64,000 nucleotides of DNA, from the NCBI RefSeq assembly GCF_040403615.1, contig NZ_JBBAKG010000015.1, positions 23,970 through 87,969 of the forward strand. The letters run 5' to 3'. Position numbers and translations under genes: made by a program. Numbering within the stretch: the first letter of the stretch is position 1; every line of letters begins with the position of its first letter. The stretch comes from Haliscomenobacter sp040403615. GTDB lineage: Bacteria; Bacteroidota; Bacteroidia; Chitinophagales; Saprospiraceae. This document shows, one piece after another, positions 1 through 9,387 of this stretch. The notes beneath the pieces were generated by a model, which did not search any database, had not been told where the DNA came from, and was given only the letters and a program-made list of their open reading frames with translations.

Positions 1-1673
1 ACATTGCGCACCGTCACGGTTTTGAAGGAATATTGGTAAAAGTAGGCTTCATCCTCAGGCCGATGATTCGCATAGCGGCCCAGATCGGGGTCAACTTGTG
101 GGTTTTGCTTGTCGTTGGTAGCGGGTACTCCAATCACTTCTGATTCAGAATCCTGGTAATTGGGGGGAGTCAATCCGCTAAATGTAGGCGCAAAATGGCA
201 AGTTCCACAAACTGCTTTTCCCATAAATAGATTGAAGCCGCGCGCGGCAGCAACCGGGTAAGTTGTTTTTTCGGAACGCACGTATTGATCAAAAGGACTG
301 TTGAATCCCACCAAGTTGGAAATGTATTGGCCCAAGGCACTGGATATGCTCCATTGCGCAATGGAACGCTGCCCCAATTCCGGAAATGCCTCCGCAAACA
401 AGCGTCGGTACTCCGCGCTTTGATTCAATTTGGCTTCCATCTCCAAAAAATCGGTATTGAATTCGTCTTTGCTCAAGGTCACATGTTTGATTTGTCGGTC
501 CAGGCGTTGTTCGCGCAAGTCGTAGAAATAACCTTTGGCAAAAACGGCATTGATCAGTGTTGGTGCATTGCGCAAAATAAAATGTGCCCCATCAGCCGCC
601 TTGCTGCGCGCCAAACCATCTGTAAATGCCCGCTCGGGCTGATGGCAGGAGGCGCAGGCCATTTTATTGCTGGAAGAAAGGATAGGATCAAAAAACAGTA
701 GGCGACCCAATTCTATTTTTTTGGAATCCAGTTGAAGCCCTCCAGCATTGCCGAAATGAATGGGATTCAACAGGTTTGGATCAAAAATATTTTGTGCTGT
801 ATAATTAACTGCCTGAGTCATGTAGGTTGTCTCGGTATTCAACTCAATTCCCAAAGCCCGGTGGGCCAGGTAAAGTTTTTGGTACAGGGGATTCAAGTAG
901 GTTTTGAGAAAATGCAGGCGATCAAAGGTTTCAAAATTGTCGTTTTGTGCCAAGTATTGAATTGAAGCCGAGAAGAGGTCTTTCAGCGAAATCACCAATT
1001 CCGGTTTTTTCTCCTCCAATAAGGGGTAATATGCAGCTATAGCGCGACTCACCGCATTTAAAGCTGCCCTTGCTTCAGGGATGGCGTTTGCTGATCCAGG
1101 GGTATCAAAACCCGTTAAACCCAAGGTAAAAACCCGGTTGATTTCTAGCCGGGAAGCTTCAAAAACAAAGCGATGCTGGAGCGGAATGCCCAATTGATAG
1201 GACTTAATCTTTTTCAATTCTTCATGCAGTAGCTCAGCTAAACTGTCAACTTTAGCTATTTCAAGATCGGCTTCTTCTACAAAAAGCAAATCATCCAATA
1301 CTTGCAATCCTATGGGCTCAAGCACCACAATTTTTGGCATGTTGGGCAACAGGCTGGGTAAGGGTGGCCCATTGAGGGTTTTCTTGACCAACTCTCGGTC
1401 ATTGTATTCCAATAAAAATTCTACAGATTTGAAGGCAAGGCGAGTATCCAAGTGGGTTCGCTGCAATTCTTGAAGGGTGATTTTTTTAAGTTGAAACTGA
1501 TCGCAGGCTTCATTCAATTGCTGTGACCGCAAATAAAAAGTCTCCAGCCCAACCTTGAATTGGTTGTATACAGTAGACAGCGCAAGTTGAGGATCTTGAT
1601 CTTCAAAAGGAGTCCAGTGCGATACCGATGCCAGCAATACAAACAATGGCAGGACGACAAAGAGTTTTTTCAT
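1..1673 (-). CDS. Di-haem cytochrome-c peroxidase-like protein, C-terminus beyond window
   Basis: The frame begins at the ATG at 1671-1673 and stays open to the left edge, giving 557 codons with no stop, so the C-terminus is missing. A short hydrophobic leader (MKKLFVVLPLFVLLASVS) suggests export. Two c-type haem sites are visible: CASCH at about residue 340 and CGTCH at about residue 489. This spacing and the surrounding residues fit the bacterial CCP/MauG family, which reduces hydrogen peroxide or oxidises protein substrates in the periplasm. About 300 residues of helical, leucine-rich sequence without haem motifs precede the first haem, longer than in classical CCPs. It lies 104 bp behind the PhoX-like gene on the same strand. 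Family assignment is firm; substrate is unknown. Confidence 0.88.
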   Translation of the reverse strand, partial: MKKLFVVLPLFVLLASVSHWTPFEDQDPQLALSTVYNQFKVGLETFYLRSQQLNEACDQFQLKKITLQELQRTHLDTRLAFKSVEFLLEYNDRELVKKTLNGPPLPSLLPNMPKIVVLEPIGLQVLDDLLFVEEADLEIAKVDSLAELLHEELKKIKSYQLGIPLQHRFVFEASRLEINRVFTLGLTGFDTPGSANAIPEARAALNAVSRAIAAYYPLLEEKKPELVISLKDLFSASIQYLAQNDNFETFDRLHFLKTYLNPLYQKLYLAHRALGIELNTETTYMTQAVNYTAQNIFDPNLLNPIHFGNAGGLQLDSKKIELGRLLFFDPILSSSNKMACASCHQPERAFTDGLARSKAADGAHFILRNAPTLINAVFAKGYFYDLREQRLDRQIKHVTLSKDEFNTDFLEMEAKLNQSAEYRRLFAEAFPELGQRSIAQWSISSALGQYISNLVGFNSPFDQYVRSEKTTYPVAAARGFNLFMGKAVCGTCHFAPTFSGLTPPNYQDSESEVIGVPATNDKQNPQVDPDLGRYANHRPEDEAYFYQYSFKTVTVRN

Positions 1674-1777
1674 GGAGTTATCTAATTATTGGCAAGAAAT
1701 AAAAAGGAAAAAAATGAGAGAGGTGGCCACCTCGTATAAATTAGGGGCCACCTCCAGGTCTCGAAAAACGAAAACAA

Positions 1778-3685
1778 TTATTGTTGAACCATCAATTTGG
1801 CTACATCACCTTCGGCAGTTTGTACGAAATAGATGCCAGTTACCAAATCGCTAACGTCCACCTGATTGGTGTTGCGTTCTACACGCATACGCTTGCCTTC
1901 TACGTTGTAGATGGCAATATCAGTCGTTTTGTTGAAGTATACCATGCGAGTGGTTGGATTAGGATAAACCTTAAAACCTACTTTCTCGATGGTTGGCTCT
2001 TGTAGGGCCGTTACTTTCAATTTGTCAAACCCATGGATGGCAAAAGTCAACGAGTGGTTCCAAGGAAATGGGTTTGCTACATTGGGGTGCTGAGAGTTGA
2101 TCAACAAAGATTTCCCATCAGGCGTTTGAATCGCACCAGTAACCTCAGCACCACGAGGAACCGCAGTAAGGCGAATCAAATTGTCTATAGTTGGCTTTTT
2201 GATAGACAGATCCAACAAATACACTTCACAGGTTGGGTTGGCTACTCCGGCAGGAACACGATTGTACGTGACCCCATTTAGGTCTTCTTGGATAACCAAA
2301 AAAGACTTGCCATCAATAGTCATTACGGACAACCCGTCTGGGTTGGTCAAATGCTTTTTGGGATAATCAGCAATAGCTTGACCAGCAGAAGTTGCAAATT
2401 CCGGGCCACCTTCAATGTATACATAGTTGGTGTCTCTTACTGGATCGTAAGCCCATACGCGGCCATAATAATCAGTATACCCAGTCGCGTTAGGCGTAGT
2501 GCGGCCTTGCGCTGTAGCACGTGCTACGTGGTAAGGATCAGCAACAGCACCTCTGGCAGCGCCCGCAGCAAAACCGGTACCAACTTGGTCGTTACCTGTT
2601 TCAGTCCAGTAAACGATTCCAGTTTTGTAATCGATGGCTACCCACTCGATACGGGCATACATAGTTGGAGCCAATTTTGCAACCTGGTTGTGGTGGTTGA
2701 ACATAGTTGCAGAATCCGCCTGGTTTACTTCAACCCACTTGTACCCTTTCAGGTCGTGCTTGTAGACGTACAATTTTCCTTTAGAAAAATCGCCTGCTAC
2801 CTCAGCTTCAAACTTACCCCAGTAACCTGGCGTTTCGTCCGGTCCAAAGTAAACAGTTTTGTTGTCTTTGGCAATGGCACCGCCTTCAAATGGCTGACGG
2901 CCCCAGTTGTACTGCTTGCGGATGGCTTTAGCTTGGATGGGATCGATTTCTACCATCCAGTTGAAGTTTTGGTATTTTTTAATCTTTTTGCCATTGAAGA
3001 TACCGGGCAGGTCGGTTTTGATGGTAAAGTCAGCAGTATCACGTACTCCCTGATTCAATGTACTGGTTCCTACCAATGCGGGAAGGATGCGGCGTTCTGC
3101 CGGAGCTGTTTTTGAATTTACGTTTTGTGCGTTGTAAATGTCCGCGTTTCTATTTCTGAACCATTCTTCGGCAGTCCAGATGCGGCCATCAAGCGCAGAG
3201 ATGCCCCCGCAGTTCATGCCTGTCTCGCCAACCGTGTTGGCAAAATCGACGGAAAAGAAGTCACCTTTACGACCATCAGCCAAGGTTTGTGGAACGATTT
3301 CCAATAAGTCGGTTGTCGTATTGCGCTTTAAGCGGAAGGTCGTCATACCCCCACCGTCACCTTGGTAATCATCGCGGTAAACGGTTTCGTGGTTGATGGA
3401 GATCCAGCCTAGCGATTCGCCTGATTTGTCCGGTGTTATCCCAATAAAGTCATGCCATTCTTTAGCGATGGCTCGACCTGCCGGGAAGCCATTGGTAGCT
3501 GGCGTTTGTACGATGTCGTGTCCGCCAATAAACAACACTTGTAACTTCAGAGGTGAAGGTGGTAGCAACGCCTCTGTAGGAACGTAGTTTGCTGGCATTT
3601 GTAGTTCTTCAGGAAACAGCTTTTGAGCAGAAGCTACTACTGCCACCATGCTGCAAAGCAGCAAGGAAAGTACTAATTTCTTCAT
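1778..3685 (-). CDS. PhoX/DUF839-family phosphatase-like protein with T9SS sorting domain
   Basis: A 635-residue protein with an N-terminal signal peptide (about residues 1-20, ending ASAQ). The body shows DUF839/PhoX-type stretches such as WISINHETVYRDD, NCGGISALDGRIWTAEEWF and WMVEIDP. PhoX enzymes are calcium/iron-dependent alkaline phosphatases. The last 75 or so residues (VYPNPTT, then a beta-rich segment ending TGIYFVQTAEGDVAKLMVQQ) are a type A sorting domain for type IX secretion, so the protein should be at the cell surface or released. I did not verify every metal ligand; phosphatase activity is inferred from family. It precedes the cytochrome-c peroxidase on the same strand. Confidence 0.85.
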   Translation of the reverse strand: MKKLVLSLLLCSMVAVVASAQKLFPEELQMPANYVPTEALLPPSPLKLQVLFIGGHDIVQTPATNGFPAGRAIAKEWHDFIGITPDKSGESLGWISINHETVYRDDYQGDGGGMTTFRLKRNTTTDLLEIVPQTLADGRKGDFFSVDFANTVGETGMNCGGISALDGRIWTAEEWFRNRNADIYNAQNVNSKTAPAERRILPALVGTSTLNQGVRDTADFTIKTDLPGIFNGKKIKKYQNFNWMVEIDPIQAKAIRKQYNWGRQPFEGGAIAKDNKTVYFGPDETPGYWGKFEAEVAGDFSKGKLYVYKHDLKGYKWVEVNQADSATMFNHHNQVAKLAPTMYARIEWVAIDYKTGIVYWTETGNDQVGTGFAAGAARGAVADPYHVARATAQGRTTPNATGYTDYYGRVWAYDPVRDTNYVYIEGGPEFATSAGQAIADYPKKHLTNPDGLSVMTIDGKSFLVIQEDLNGVTYNRVPAGVANPTCEVYLLDLSIKKPTIDNLIRLTAVPRGAEVTGAIQTPDGKSLLINSQHPNVANPFPWNHSLTFAIHGFDKLKVTALQEPTIEKVGFKVYPNPTTRMVYFNKTTDIAIYNVEGKRMRVERNTNQVDVSDLVTGIYFVQTAEGDVAKLMVQQ

Positions 3686-3856
3686 GTTGAGAGAAATTGA
3701 AATGATTGGATAATATAGAATGATCTAACTGTGCGAAGATCCGATTGTAGTATTAAGTGAAAGTAAAAAGAAGGTTAGGGTTTTGTTATCGATTCAATAA
3801 TTGCAAGCTCATAGATGCATATCTTGGTAAATTCGTACATGTATTTTTATTCATTT

Positions 3857-4606
3857 TCAACAAGAACTTGGTTCGCTGAGAATGTTGTAAACAATCAACT
3901 GTCCGGAGTTTGCGTCAAATTTATGGTCATAAACCGACAATGGCCTACGGGCTGGCCCGCGCAATACACAACCCAATTTTGAAAATTGACTCCCATGACA
4001 TGGGCAAAGCCAGGATTCGCCATTGTTTTCAGGGTCTACCGGACAACCACTGTGCGTACAGTTTAGATTCAGCACTTTAAAAGTGGCTTCTCCAGTGCGT
4101 ACAATCGAAAATTGGCCAAAAGCAGGTCGATCCAAAGTGAGTGTCCCTCCTACTTTCCCCAGTTCGGGATGATTTTTAAGTACCAACAGCAGTTTGGGAA
4201 TCAAAACCATGGGTGCATCCGAAATGGCCAGCACCTTGTTGCTGCTGATTTCCACCAATCTAAACAAAGTTAAATCGCTAGAGATTTGAGGTACTTCCCA
4301 GCTGAATTGGCCTGCTGCCGCCCTTGCTTTTTCGGCAATGGCAACCCAATTTATTCCATTGTTGCGCGAAAATTCGATCCGCACAAAATCAACACAGCCT
4401 GCCACCCAACGAATGGAATGCTCGTCTCCACCGTACAGGGTTAACCCTGCATCAGGAGGCAACAACTTAAGAAAGGGCCCTTCTTCACAAATGGGCTGTC
4501 TGGATACATACTCAGCCGTGCAGCCATTGAGCATTACCAATCCAGTAAATCCTGCGCCAAACCGCAACAGTTTTTCTAAAAAAAAACGGCGATTGTAAGG
4601 AATCAT
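3857..4606 (-). CDS. Rieske [2Fe-2S] lipoprotein
   Basis: A 249-residue protein. The N-terminus carries an RR pair (NRRFFLEKLLRF) followed by a hydrophobic stretch and a lipobox-like VMLNGC, suggesting a membrane-anchored lipoprotein, possibly Tat-exported because it carries a cofactor. The cluster motifs are CTHSGC at about residue 183 and CPCHGS at about 201, supplying the two Cys and two His ligands plus the extra disulfide Cys pair of classical Rieske proteins. The middle region (residues 50-130) is beta-rich with no recognised domain. It lies 27 bp behind the YdcF-like gene on the same strand and may share its transcript. Redox partner unknown. Confidence 0.86.
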   Translation of the reverse strand: MIPYNRRFFLEKLLRFGAGFTGLVMLNGCTAEYVSRQPICEEGPFLKLLPPDAGLTLYGGDEHSIRWVAGCVDFVRIEFSRNNGINWVAIAEKARAAAGQFSWEVPQISSDLTLFRLVEISSNKVLAISDAPMVLIPKLLLVLKNHPELGKVGGTLTLDRPAFGQFSIVRTGEATFKVLNLNCTHSGCPVDPENNGESWLCPCHGSQFSKLGCVLRGPARRPLSVYDHKFDANSGQLIVYNILSEPSSC

Positions 4607-4633
4607 ACCTCTGAATTTTTATCCATCTCAGCA

Positions 4634-5920
4634 TCAGGGATCCAATGGATCCAATGGATCGAGATGCAAAGAAATAATTTTGGGTTTAAATTCAACGTCG
4701 TGGCTGGAAATTTTCGCAAAAAGCTCATAGGGCAAATACCCCAATTCTAGCATATTGCGCTCTTTAAAACGGTATTTCGGATCGGTGATGTACACGATTT
4801 GATCCATGGTAGAGGTACACAAAGCCATCTTATCGGCAGGGATACCATAGCGAAAAATGAGTCGGGCACCATTGCGAAAGTTGGTGGTGGTATGCCTGGC
4901 ATGAGGGTCAATAATGATGGCTCTTTCGGGTACACCGTATTGTTCCATGAGCGCTTTTTTCATTTCCGTAGCCTCTGCATATGGCGTTTGAAAAGGATGT
5001 ACATATCCTCCTGAGAGAATAATCAAGGGCGCCATTCCTTTGTGAAAACGATCTGCCACCAGTTGTACCCGAAATTTTCCCATTGGGCTCAAGGGTACAT
5101 CTGCAATGTCGGGACCATGTCCCGGTTGCAAAATTACGGAATAAGGATATTTTGACCATTCAATGTTGGGGATATACTCCAGTGCTTTATGGTTTTCCAA
5201 AGCTTCCATGGGTTCATGACGGGCCGCTTCGTCCCGATTGTTCATATCCATCAGCGTTAAAGCGTACAAGGTAGCGGGTTGGTGAAAAAGCGTCCAGCTT
5301 GTAGTTTTTTCTGCCAGGAAATGCCCGGCAACCATCAAATACCGTTTGTACATCAGGCTTTTCGCTGCATAACTTGCCGAATCTATAGAAGCGTAACGCC
5401 CACGTTTGCCCAAGGCGTAACTGTTGAGGATGTACTGAATTCCGCCACAAGCCTCAGTCCAGGCAGACTGGAGCATTTCCACATCAGACTTTTCCGCGTA
5501 TTTCATAAAAGCGCCGGAAGGCCGAAGGTGTTGTTGAACCAGCGCCTGAATCGACTTTTCCTTTTTACACAATTCGCCCAATCGTTGCCCAATCAATTTT
5601 TGCTCCTCCGGGTTGGTATTGAAGGCATTGATCCAACATGAAACCGATGTATCGCACTGCGACAACCCCTCTTGAATGCGTTTCTTTTGGGCATTGAGCA
5701 CTCCCTGCAAAACCTCATCTTTTTCTATGGTCAATCTTGCCGAAGGTACCTTTTCCAAAAGGGTAAACAGGTAAAAGTTTTTGTCCTGAATATAGCTGGA
5801 GCTGTGCAATAACCGATAATTCGAATCAAAACCATTTTGGCCAAATCCTTGGCTACAAAGCAAAAACAACCAACATAAAAAAATCAAAGGGTATCTCATA
5901 GCCGCGCATTTTGAAATCAA
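4634..5920 (-). CDS. YdcF/SanA-like (DUF218) exported protein
   Basis: 428 residues. A second ATG at residue 8 gives a cleaner signal peptide (MRYPLIFLCWLFLLCSQGFG), so the true start may be at 5899. Residues about 255-400 form the DUF218 fold: VILQPGHGPD, a LIILSGG core strand, and the DPHARHTTTNFRNG motif typical of ElyC/SanA/YdcF proteins, which act in envelope processes. The N-terminal 250 residues are helical and unassigned. The C-terminus is LDPLDPLDP, encoded by three 9-bp direct repeats of ggatccaat at 4638-4661. Biochemical role not established. Confidence 0.78.
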   Translation of the reverse strand: MISKCAAMRYPLIFLCWLFLLCSQGFGQNGFDSNYRLLHSSSYIQDKNFYLFTLLEKVPSARLTIEKDEVLQGVLNAQKKRIQEGLSQCDTSVSCWINAFNTNPEEQKLIGQRLGELCKKEKSIQALVQQHLRPSGAFMKYAEKSDVEMLQSAWTEACGGIQYILNSYALGKRGRYASIDSASYAAKSLMYKRYLMVAGHFLAEKTTSWTLFHQPATLYALTLMDMNNRDEAARHEPMEALENHKALEYIPNIEWSKYPYSVILQPGHGPDIADVPLSPMGKFRVQLVADRFHKGMAPLIILSGGYVHPFQTPYAEATEMKKALMEQYGVPERAIIIDPHARHTTTNFRNGARLIFRYGIPADKMALCTSTMDQIVYITDPKYRFKERNMLELGYLPYELFAKISSHDVEFKPKIISLHLDPLDPLDP

Positions 5921-6022
5921 TTCGTCAAAGGTGGATACTATCTGTAAACTGTAAGCGAAAAAGAGATTAAGGTTTGGTAAAGGCGGGTCAAAATCTCAGT
6001 ATGGAGGCAGCTTCGCTGCTGC

Positions 6023-6097
6023 TTTTTTCCACCACCTAAGGCACCTCAGCCACTTAAGACTCACCTAAGTCTTAGGTGCCTCAGGTGGTGAAAAAAA
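6023..6097. repeat. Imperfect 75-bp palindrome with T/A-rich ends
   Basis: Left arm 6023-6046 and right arm 6074-6097 are complementary except for one mismatch and one bulge (core caccacctaaggcacct against its complement with g for a). The loop contains a second inverted repeat, taagact...agtctta. The arms end in T and A runs, so transcripts in either direction could form a terminator. It lies directly behind the helix-hairpin-helix gene, whose stop codon is at 6098-6100. Confidence 0.75.
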
Positions 6098-7060
6098 TTA
6101 AAACCGCAGATAAGGCCGCAAGCGCTCCAACTTAGCCGATTCCAGAGCCACTACTTCTGCCAGATCCTCGGGTTTGGTAAAGGCGCCATGCTGGTCTTTC
6201 CAATTCAAAATACCACGTGCTGCTTTAAAACCAATGTAAGGATGACTAGCCAACTCATTCAATGAAGCCTGATTAATCAGCAATGGCTTAAGCACTGGGT
6301 TTCCCAATTCAAGACAAGGCATAATTTTTTGAAAAGTAGAATCCGCCAATCCATAAGTCTCCCGAATTTGTTCAAGCGCATAAAATCCCCCCAGTTTATC
6401 CCGAAACTTGACAATCCGCGAAGCCAATACCTTACCAATTCCACGCAACGATTGCCATTCAGAAGTATCCGCAGCATTGACATCAATCGGCGTACAGGGT
6501 TTGAAGGCTTTGCGAGCAGGTCTCTCCGTTGAGAAATATGGATAGGTACTTTTTTCTTTTTCAAAAGTTCCATCCCCATTAGCATTAGAGGATTCAATTT
6601 GGATGTAACCCTCCACTTTCGGATACCAATCGTGTGGCAATCCAAATACTTTTTGGACATCTTCCGGCTTCCGAAAATGCCCGCCTTTGCTGGTGAATTT
6701 CATCCAAATTGCAGCTGTGCGCGCGGAGAGTCCCAATTCCATGAGTTCAGTTTCCGTGACTTTATTAGGGTCAAATGGGAAAAGACGAATGGGCTTTTCC
6801 CGTTTCCGTGAATAAGGTTGGAAGCGCTTGTATTTTTTAAAAAACCTCGGCTTGTTTGAGCTTTTGAAGAAGGTAGCCTGCACTGGCTTTGGCGCATTTC
6901 CCAGGATACTCAATTTCATTTCTGGAGAAACATCGAGCCATTTTGGAAGTAAAAAGGTGAGCGTACACAGCAAAATCAGCATCGTGCATGCCTTCCGCTC
7001 AGATTTGGTGTAATAAAAAAAGTCGAGAATATTTTTCATCGTAAGTGGTTTTTGATACAT
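6098..7060 (-). CDS. ComEA-like helix-hairpin-helix DNA-binding protein
   Basis: 320 residues with one N-terminal membrane segment (about residues 24-42, MLILLCTLTFLLPKWL) followed by at least three helix-hairpin-helix units: one around FDPNKVTETELMELGL, one around IDVNAADTSEWQSLRGIGK and one around LLINQASLNELASHPYIGFK. This layout matches ComEA-type periplasmic DNA-binding proteins. The ATG at 7060 begins 2 bp after the stop of the ComEC gene, and an alternative ATG lies at 7039 (MKNILDFFYY). The tight pairing with comEC supports a role in DNA uptake. Confidence 0.84.
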   Translation of the reverse strand: MYQKPLTMKNILDFFYYTKSERKACTMLILLCTLTFLLPKWLDVSPEMKLSILGNAPKPVQATFFKSSNKPRFFKKYKRFQPYSRKREKPIRLFPFDPNKVTETELMELGLSARTAAIWMKFTSKGGHFRKPEDVQKVFGLPHDWYPKVEGYIQIESSNANGDGTFEKEKSTYPYFSTERPARKAFKPCTPIDVNAADTSEWQSLRGIGKVLASRIVKFRDKLGGFYALEQIRETYGLADSTFQKIMPCLELGNPVLKPLLINQASLNELASHPYIGFKAARGILNWKDQHGAFTKPEDLAEVVALESAKLERLRPYLRF

Positions 7061-7062
7061 GA

Positions 7063-9132
7063 TTAGTTTAAGATCCAGGCTCCTTCTTCAGCGGTATCGT
7101 GTAGGGGAATTCCTTTTTCCTTGGCCATATTGCGCACCCAACGCCTTGTACCAAATCGGTTGGAGCCATCCACAATGATTTTTTTCAAACCCTTTGGCAA
7201 GTCTTCGGGATAGATTCGCGGATTGTTGCGCAGCAAAAGAAAATCACAATCCGACGGCGCTTGAGTAGCTGTAGCGCCATCGCAAAGGCCAATTTTGAGC
7301 CTTCCCCAGATCAATAAGTTTTGATTGGCTTGCAGGCTTGTTCCCCATTGCAGGCTAGTCCCCCACTCTACTTTGTGCCAGGTTTTGAGCAACAAACGAT
7401 AGCGGTGGTTTTGAGCAGCCATGGTTTCGGGAATGGTATCGGCATTGGAGAATACGAGCGCCGATCGGCCTTGCACGATATCCATCACCGATGCTTTGGG
7501 GACGTGGTAACAGATGAGCTGTCGTTGTTTTTGGGATTTGAAAATGTTGGGCCAATGCGCCAGGCCCCAAATCAGAAGCAAGCTCAATGCCGCATTCATC
7601 CAGCTCAACTTTCGGCGATACAGCGCAATACACAACAGCACCAAGATGGCATACATTCCAAGGGTAGCCACGGTTTCCCACCAAAAACCACTGGCAACTG
7701 CATAAGGAAGTTCCTGAATTGCCGTTATCAAACGATTGAGCCATTCAATGAAAAAAGCCAGGATTTTGCCAACCCAGCTTGCTGGTAAATGCATGGATTC
7801 CAGTACAAACAAGATCAACCCCAACACCAAAACTAGCCCCGAAAGCGGTACCGCCACCAAGCCCGACAACCAGAAAAATACCGGAAATTGATGAAAATAA
7901 TAGATGCTCAATGGCCCGGTACTGAGTTGAGCCGCAATGCCAACGCTAGTCAATTTCCAAATGTAATCCAGCACCGCATTGGGAGCAGTCCAACGCTCAT
8001 AAATCCAGGGCTGGAAACCAACGATGCCTCCAAGTGCCAAAAAAGAAAGCTGAAAGCCGATGTCCCACAATAAATTCGGTTGCCAACACAACAACGCGAA
8101 GGCTGAAGCAGCCAGAATGTTCCAAATGTTGTACTGCCGCACCAATGCCCTTGAACCAATGATCAAAGAAAACATGACTGCGGCTCGCAGGGTAGCCGGT
8201 GCAGCCCCAGTCAGCAAGGTAAACAGCCAGATGCTGATCAATTCAAGCCCCAGGCTAATTTTTTTCGCAGCCTTCCCCAACGACACCCAACTGAAAATCC
8301 AGCGCAATACAATCGCCAGTACGCCTACGTGCAGCCCCGATACCGACAGCACATGCACCGCACCGCTGTTGCTGTAAGCCTGCTTGACTTCCTGCGACAA
8401 TCGGCTGCGTTCGCCCATGATCAAAGCTGCGCCTACCGCATAGGTATCTCCTGCTGGAAGGTATTTTTGCAAAGCATACAAGCAGAATTTTTGCAATCTA
8501 AGGGTGAGCGGCAAAGCGGTATGCATGGAATCGATGCGCCAGCCATCAGGTGGGGCAAATGCTTGATGATAAATGCCTTGCCGGGTCAAATACGCTTTGT
8601 AATCAAATGCATCCGGATTGAGCAAAGGCTTGGTCTCGTCGACGATACCACTTACATAAAGGTGTTGACCGAGCTGGGGCAAGCGCTGATGCTTCTCCAC
8701 TTTGAGGTAAACCATGAGTTTTCCATCTGATTCTTGCCATTGCTTTTTCGGCTTTTGAATTGCTTTTACTTTCAACACAACTCGAAAGCTGTTTGGGCCA
8801 GGGCGGGTATCCAAAATTTTGCCCCAAATGCCAAGGGTATCACTCAAGCCTTGTTGGGAAAAATGTTTCGGGGTTTGCCAAAACTGATTCTGCTGAATCC
8901 GCAAAATCCCCATCCCAAACAATACCAAAAAAATACCAGTACCAAACCAGGCCCTGCCCCGAAAACTTTGACGCATCGACATCGTCAAAAAAAGCAACAA
9001 AAGAATCCCCAGAAAAATCCACAACATTTTGCCGCTGAGGCAAATGGATCGTGAACACCAATCGCCCAAGCCAATGCCCATTGCCAATGGCAATAGCAGT
9101 CTTGGCATAGGAACCATACGCCAATTGATCAT
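7063..9132 (-). CDS. comEC: ComEC/Rec2 family DNA-uptake membrane protein
   Basis: 689 residues. N-terminal membrane segments and a DUF4131-like soluble region (residues 30-200) precede the ComEC competence core, with YAVGAALIMGERSRL and SNSGAVHVLSVSGLHVGVLAI typical of the family, then many membrane helices to about residue 540. The C-terminal 150 residues are a shortened metallo-beta-lactamase-like region that appears to lack the HxHxDH zinc motif. The tail contains a tandem WGTSLQ WGTSLQ from an 18-bp duplication at 7330-7365. It is the first gene of a two-gene operon with the helix-hairpin-helix protein, divergent from the HU/SPOR gene. Confidence 0.88.
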   Translation of the reverse strand: MINWRMVPMPRLLLPLAMGIGLGDWCSRSICLSGKMLWIFLGILLLLFLTMSMRQSFRGRAWFGTGIFLVLFGMGILRIQQNQFWQTPKHFSQQGLSDTLGIWGKILDTRPGPNSFRVVLKVKAIQKPKKQWQESDGKLMVYLKVEKHQRLPQLGQHLYVSGIVDETKPLLNPDAFDYKAYLTRQGIYHQAFAPPDGWRIDSMHTALPLTLRLQKFCLYALQKYLPAGDTYAVGAALIMGERSRLSQEVKQAYSNSGAVHVLSVSGLHVGVLAIVLRWIFSWVSLGKAAKKISLGLELISIWLFTLLTGAAPATLRAAVMFSLIIGSRALVRQYNIWNILAASAFALLCWQPNLLWDIGFQLSFLALGGIVGFQPWIYERWTAPNAVLDYIWKLTSVGIAAQLSTGPLSIYYFHQFPVFFWLSGLVAVPLSGLVLVLGLILFVLESMHLPASWVGKILAFFIEWLNRLITAIQELPYAVASGFWWETVATLGMYAILVLLCIALYRRKLSWMNAALSLLLIWGLAHWPNIFKSQKQRQLICYHVPKASVMDIVQGRSALVFSNADTIPETMAAQNHRYRLLLKTWHKVEWGTSLQWGTSLQANQNLLIWGRLKIGLCDGATATQAPSDCDFLLLRNNPRIYPEDLPKGLKKIIVDGSNRFGTRRWVRNMAKEKGIPLHDTAEEGAWILN

Positions 9133-9387
9133 GAATGTGCTTTAGCGGGTGCTCAGCAAGATGTAAAAGAGGAAAAATGATAAAAAGGAAAGGTGGTGTA
9201 AAAGATCTATTTTGAAAGGCAATTCAAATGTAAAACTTGAATGCTAAAATGCCAAATCTTATCAGAAATATTTTAAACCTAAAGCTCCACAGCGGTTTGT
9301 TTAAAAAAATCGGTGACTAAAACAACACAAATAATCTTATGTCAGTCTTTTTTTGTACATTTAGCCATTATTAAGCCAAATGCGATT

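Noticed and set aside
285..965. Open frames on the plus strand opposite the cytochrome-c peroxidase
   Set aside because: The minus strand carries both haem motifs and family residues through this stretch; plus frames are shadows.
2288..3115. 275-codon plus-strand frame
   Set aside because: Opposite the PhoX-like gene; no recognisable protein features.
6023..6097. CRISPR-like repeat
   Set aside because: Single palindrome without spaced direct repeats.
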